Shown here one piece after another: positions 4,882 to 6,011 of a stretch of DNA of 6,011 nt. Below the pieces are notes generated by a model. The model was not told the origin of the DNA. It ran no database searches and saw only the letters and a list, made by a program, of their open reading frames with translations. The stretch comes from Pseudodesulfovibrio sp. Its GTDB lineage: Bacteria > Desulfobacterota > Desulfovibrionia > Desulfovibrionales > Desulfovibrionaceae. The stretch is taken from positions 1 through 6,011 of the forward strand of contig JAFLJW010000138.1 of NCBI GenBank assembly GCA_022712815.1, in the 5' to 3' direction. The position numbers and the translations under genes are program-made. Every line of letters starts with the position of its first letter. Position 1 is the stretch's first letter.

Positions 4882-5007
4882 GCAGGCTGTTCAGAGTGGT
4901 TCGAGTGCTAGGCGCGGATGGAAACACAAGACCGAAGCGTATTCTTATACGTGAGGGTTTGTGTTTTCATCCGCAACGACGCAATCGGGCCGCTCTGAAC
5001 AGCCTGC
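4882..5007 (+). repeat. R1d: well-preserved R1 repeat directly after livF
   Basis: The outer arms begin with a perfect 15-bp inverted repeat (4882-4896 with 4993-5007) and pairing continues to about 4908/4981. The inner arm is about 20 bp (4914-4933 with 4955-4974). The apex is ACC-GAAG-CGTAT-TCTT-ATACG-TGA-GGG. In plus orientation I count five G-U pairs (such as 4900/4989 and 4921/4967) and no A/C mismatch. The repeat ends 2 nt from the livF stop (5010-5012) and runs antisense to livF. It may also work as a barrier at the 3' end of livF mRNA. Confidence 0.88.
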
Positions 5008-5009
5008 TG

Positions 5010-5810
5010 CTAGCCGAGCCAGCGTTTGCGGCGGCGGTAATGTTTTACATCGCAGTAGCTTCGTTTGTCCCCGGTGTGGCCCATGCCCAGATAGAATTCC
5101 TGAACATCGGGGTTGTTAAGCAGGTCTTCGGCTTTGCCTTCCATGACCACGCGACCGTTTTCCATGATATAGCCTTGCTTGGCGACAGACAAAGCAGCGC
5201 GGGCATTCTGCTCGACGAGCAGGATAGTGACGCCTTCATCTGCGTTGATTTTTTTGATGATCTCGAAAATCTCTTCGACAAGCAGCGGAGCGAGGCCGAG
5301 AGATGGCTCATCAAGGAGCAGCAGTTCAGGTTTGGCCATGATGGCGCGACCAATGGCGCACATCTGCTGCTCACCGCCGGACATGTAACCGGCCAGTTGT
5401 TTGCGCCGTTCCCGCAGGCGGGGAAAGTAGCTGTAGACTTTTTCCATGGACTCGGGGATTTCCGAGCGTGGACGGGTGAACGCGCCGCACTTGAGGTTTT
5501 CCTCGACAGTGAGGTCCTCGAAAATTCGCCGCCCTTCCATGACCTGAAAGATGCCTTTGCGCACGATTTTTTCCGGGATGATGCCCTGAATAGGTTCGTC
5601 CTGATAGAGAATGACTCCATCGGTGACCTCGCCGTCTTCGGTTTCGAGCAGGCCGGATATGGCTTTGAGCGTGGTGGACTTGCCCGCGCCATTGGCACCC
5701 AAAAGAGCGGTAATCTCGCCTTTGGGACAGGACAGAGACAACCCTTTCAGGACAAGAACAACATCGTTATACACGACTTCCAGATTTTCAACTTTCAAAA
5801 TTTCGTTCAA
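5010..5810 (-). CDS. livF: LivF-type branched-chain amino acid ABC transporter ATPase
   Basis: 266 residues, slightly longer than typical LivF because of a basic C-terminal tail (KRSYCDVKHYRRRKRWLG). Walker A is GANGAGKST (38-46), the Q-loop glutamine is Q89 in GIFQVMEGRRIFEDLTV, the signature is MSGGEQQ (143-149) and Walker B is LLLLDEPSLGLAP (163-175). It is followed by ILLVEQNA (196-203), where LivF proteins carry VEQN in the switch region. It powers ABC import of branched-chain or other hydrophobic amino acids with LivG, LivH, LivM and a binding protein. None of these is visible; livG might lie beyond the right edge. The start is TTG (5808-5810), the only start-like codon after an in-frame TGA that fits the family N-terminus. 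GGAGG (5815-5819) is 4 nt upstream, rather close, and belongs to repeat R2b. Confidence 0.93.
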   Translation of the reverse strand: MNEILKVENLEVVYNDVVLVLKGLSLSCPKGEITALLGANGAGKSTTLKAISGLLETEDGEVTDGVILYQDEPIQGIIPEKIVRKGIFQVMEGRRIFEDLTVEENLKCGAFTRPRSEIPESMEKVYSYFPRLRERRKQLAGYMSGGEQQMCAIGRAIMAKPELLLLDEPSLGLAPLLVEEIFEIIKKINADEGVTILLVEQNARAALSVAKQGYIMENGRVVMEGKAEDLLNNPDVQEFYLGMGHTGDKRSYCDVKHYRRRKRWLG

Positions 5811-5813
5811 GAT

Positions 5814-5930
5814 GCCTCCGGCGGCTCAAGAACCTTTCGGGAAAGGTTCTTGAGAATCTCCAAAGCTTTTTGTAGCTACACCGCCTGTCAGTGCTGTCGT
5901 CAATGACAACTGGCGATGGCGGCGTAGTTG
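5814..5930 (-). repeat. R2b: structured 5'-leader repeat before livF
   Basis: Same layout as R2a on the minus strand: stem A, CTACGCCGCC (5918-5927) with GGCGGTGTAG (5876-5885), one G-U pair; an inner hairpin made of CAGT/ACTG and TGTC/GACA (5889-5912); CTACAAAAAGCTTTG (5861-5875); hairpin B, 14 bp (5825-5838 with 5841-5854); and CCGCCGGAGG (5815-5824), which provides the livF Shine-Dalgarno. Compared with R2a, a C-G pair in stem A is replaced by T-A, and several outer pairs of hairpin B are replaced by other complementary pairs. Confidence 0.82.
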
Positions 5931-5947
5931 GCTCTTCAAAACTTGTT

Positions 5948-5978
5948 ATTATATCCGTTTTTGCGAAACGTCCTGCAA
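5948..5978 (-). promoter_or_regulatory. candidate promoter of livF
   Basis: On the minus strand a perfect TATAAT (5948-5953) lies 19 nt from a partial -35, TTGCAG (5973-5978). Transcription would start near 5941, so the R2b element would form nearly the whole 5' leader of livF. The 19-nt spacer is longer than ideal. Between here and the window edge (5979-6011) I see no supported gene. Confidence 0.5.
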
Positions 5979-6011
5979 AACAGCTTACTTGATGCACACG
6001 TGCGCCACTCT

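Noticed and set aside
4632..5906. 424-codon open frame on the plus strand
   Set aside because: It lies antisense to livF, whose ABC ATPase motifs are complete, and its remaining parts translate R1 and R2 repeats. It has no recognisable domain.
5985..6011. C-terminal end of an upstream minus-strand gene such as livG
   Set aside because: One frame ends with a TAA at 5985-5987 after eight codons (RVAHVCIK), but this is too short to support and does not look like a LivG terminus that I recognise.

Overview
The window looks like chromosomal DNA of a sulfate-reducing bacterium of the Desulfovibrio / Pseudodesulfovibrio kind. This is an inference from gene content: a HesB/IscA-like protein with an in-frame UGA at the position of the conserved cysteine, a second copy of the same protein with a normal cysteine beside it, a PaaK-like ligase next to a LivF-type ABC ATPase, and CCGCCGGAGG-type repeats in front of genes. 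No ribosomal or other marker gene is present to confirm the taxon.

Left part (1-1816). The first 41 bases hold what may be the tail of a plus-strand gene, followed by a strong bidirectional terminator (62-93). Three minus-strand genes then form a tight operon, transcribed right to left: pyrR (pyrimidine regulator / uracil phosphoribosyltransferase), a shikimate-kinase-family P-loop kinase 7 nt downstream, and a CxxCxxxCC metal-binding (YkgJ-like) protein whose ATG overlaps the kinase stop by 4 nt.

Middle (1817-3110). A 167-nt divergent promoter region separates pyrR from a plus-strand gene at 1984-2343. That gene is readable only if the UGA at 2080-2082 is decoded as selenocysteine; a candidate bacterial SECIS hairpin follows at 2103-2117, and a textbook terminator ends the gene. 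Its cysteine-containing paralogue (2474-2800) follows with its own weak promoter candidate. Two copies of a long palindromic repeat (R1) and another terminator follow.

Right part (3111-6011). A minus-strand PaaK-like adenylate-forming enzyme (3285-4523) and livF (5010-5810) are separated by about 490 nt holding two more R1 copies. Each of the two genes is preceded directly by a roughly 115-nt structured repeat (R2) that supplies the Shine-Dalgarno sequence. A candidate promoter for livF lies just upstream of its R2 copy. LivF and the ligase fit together as uptake and CoA activation of an amino acid or aryl/acyl acid, but that link is inferred from context.

The least explained parts are the two repeat families. 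R1 is a conserved apical core on arms that change sequence yet stay complementary; its imperfect pairs are G-U in one orientation only. R2 is a 5'-leader element with covarying stems, a built-in ribosome-binding site and two competing partners for one strand. Both look like RNA-level elements and deserve a genome-wide search.
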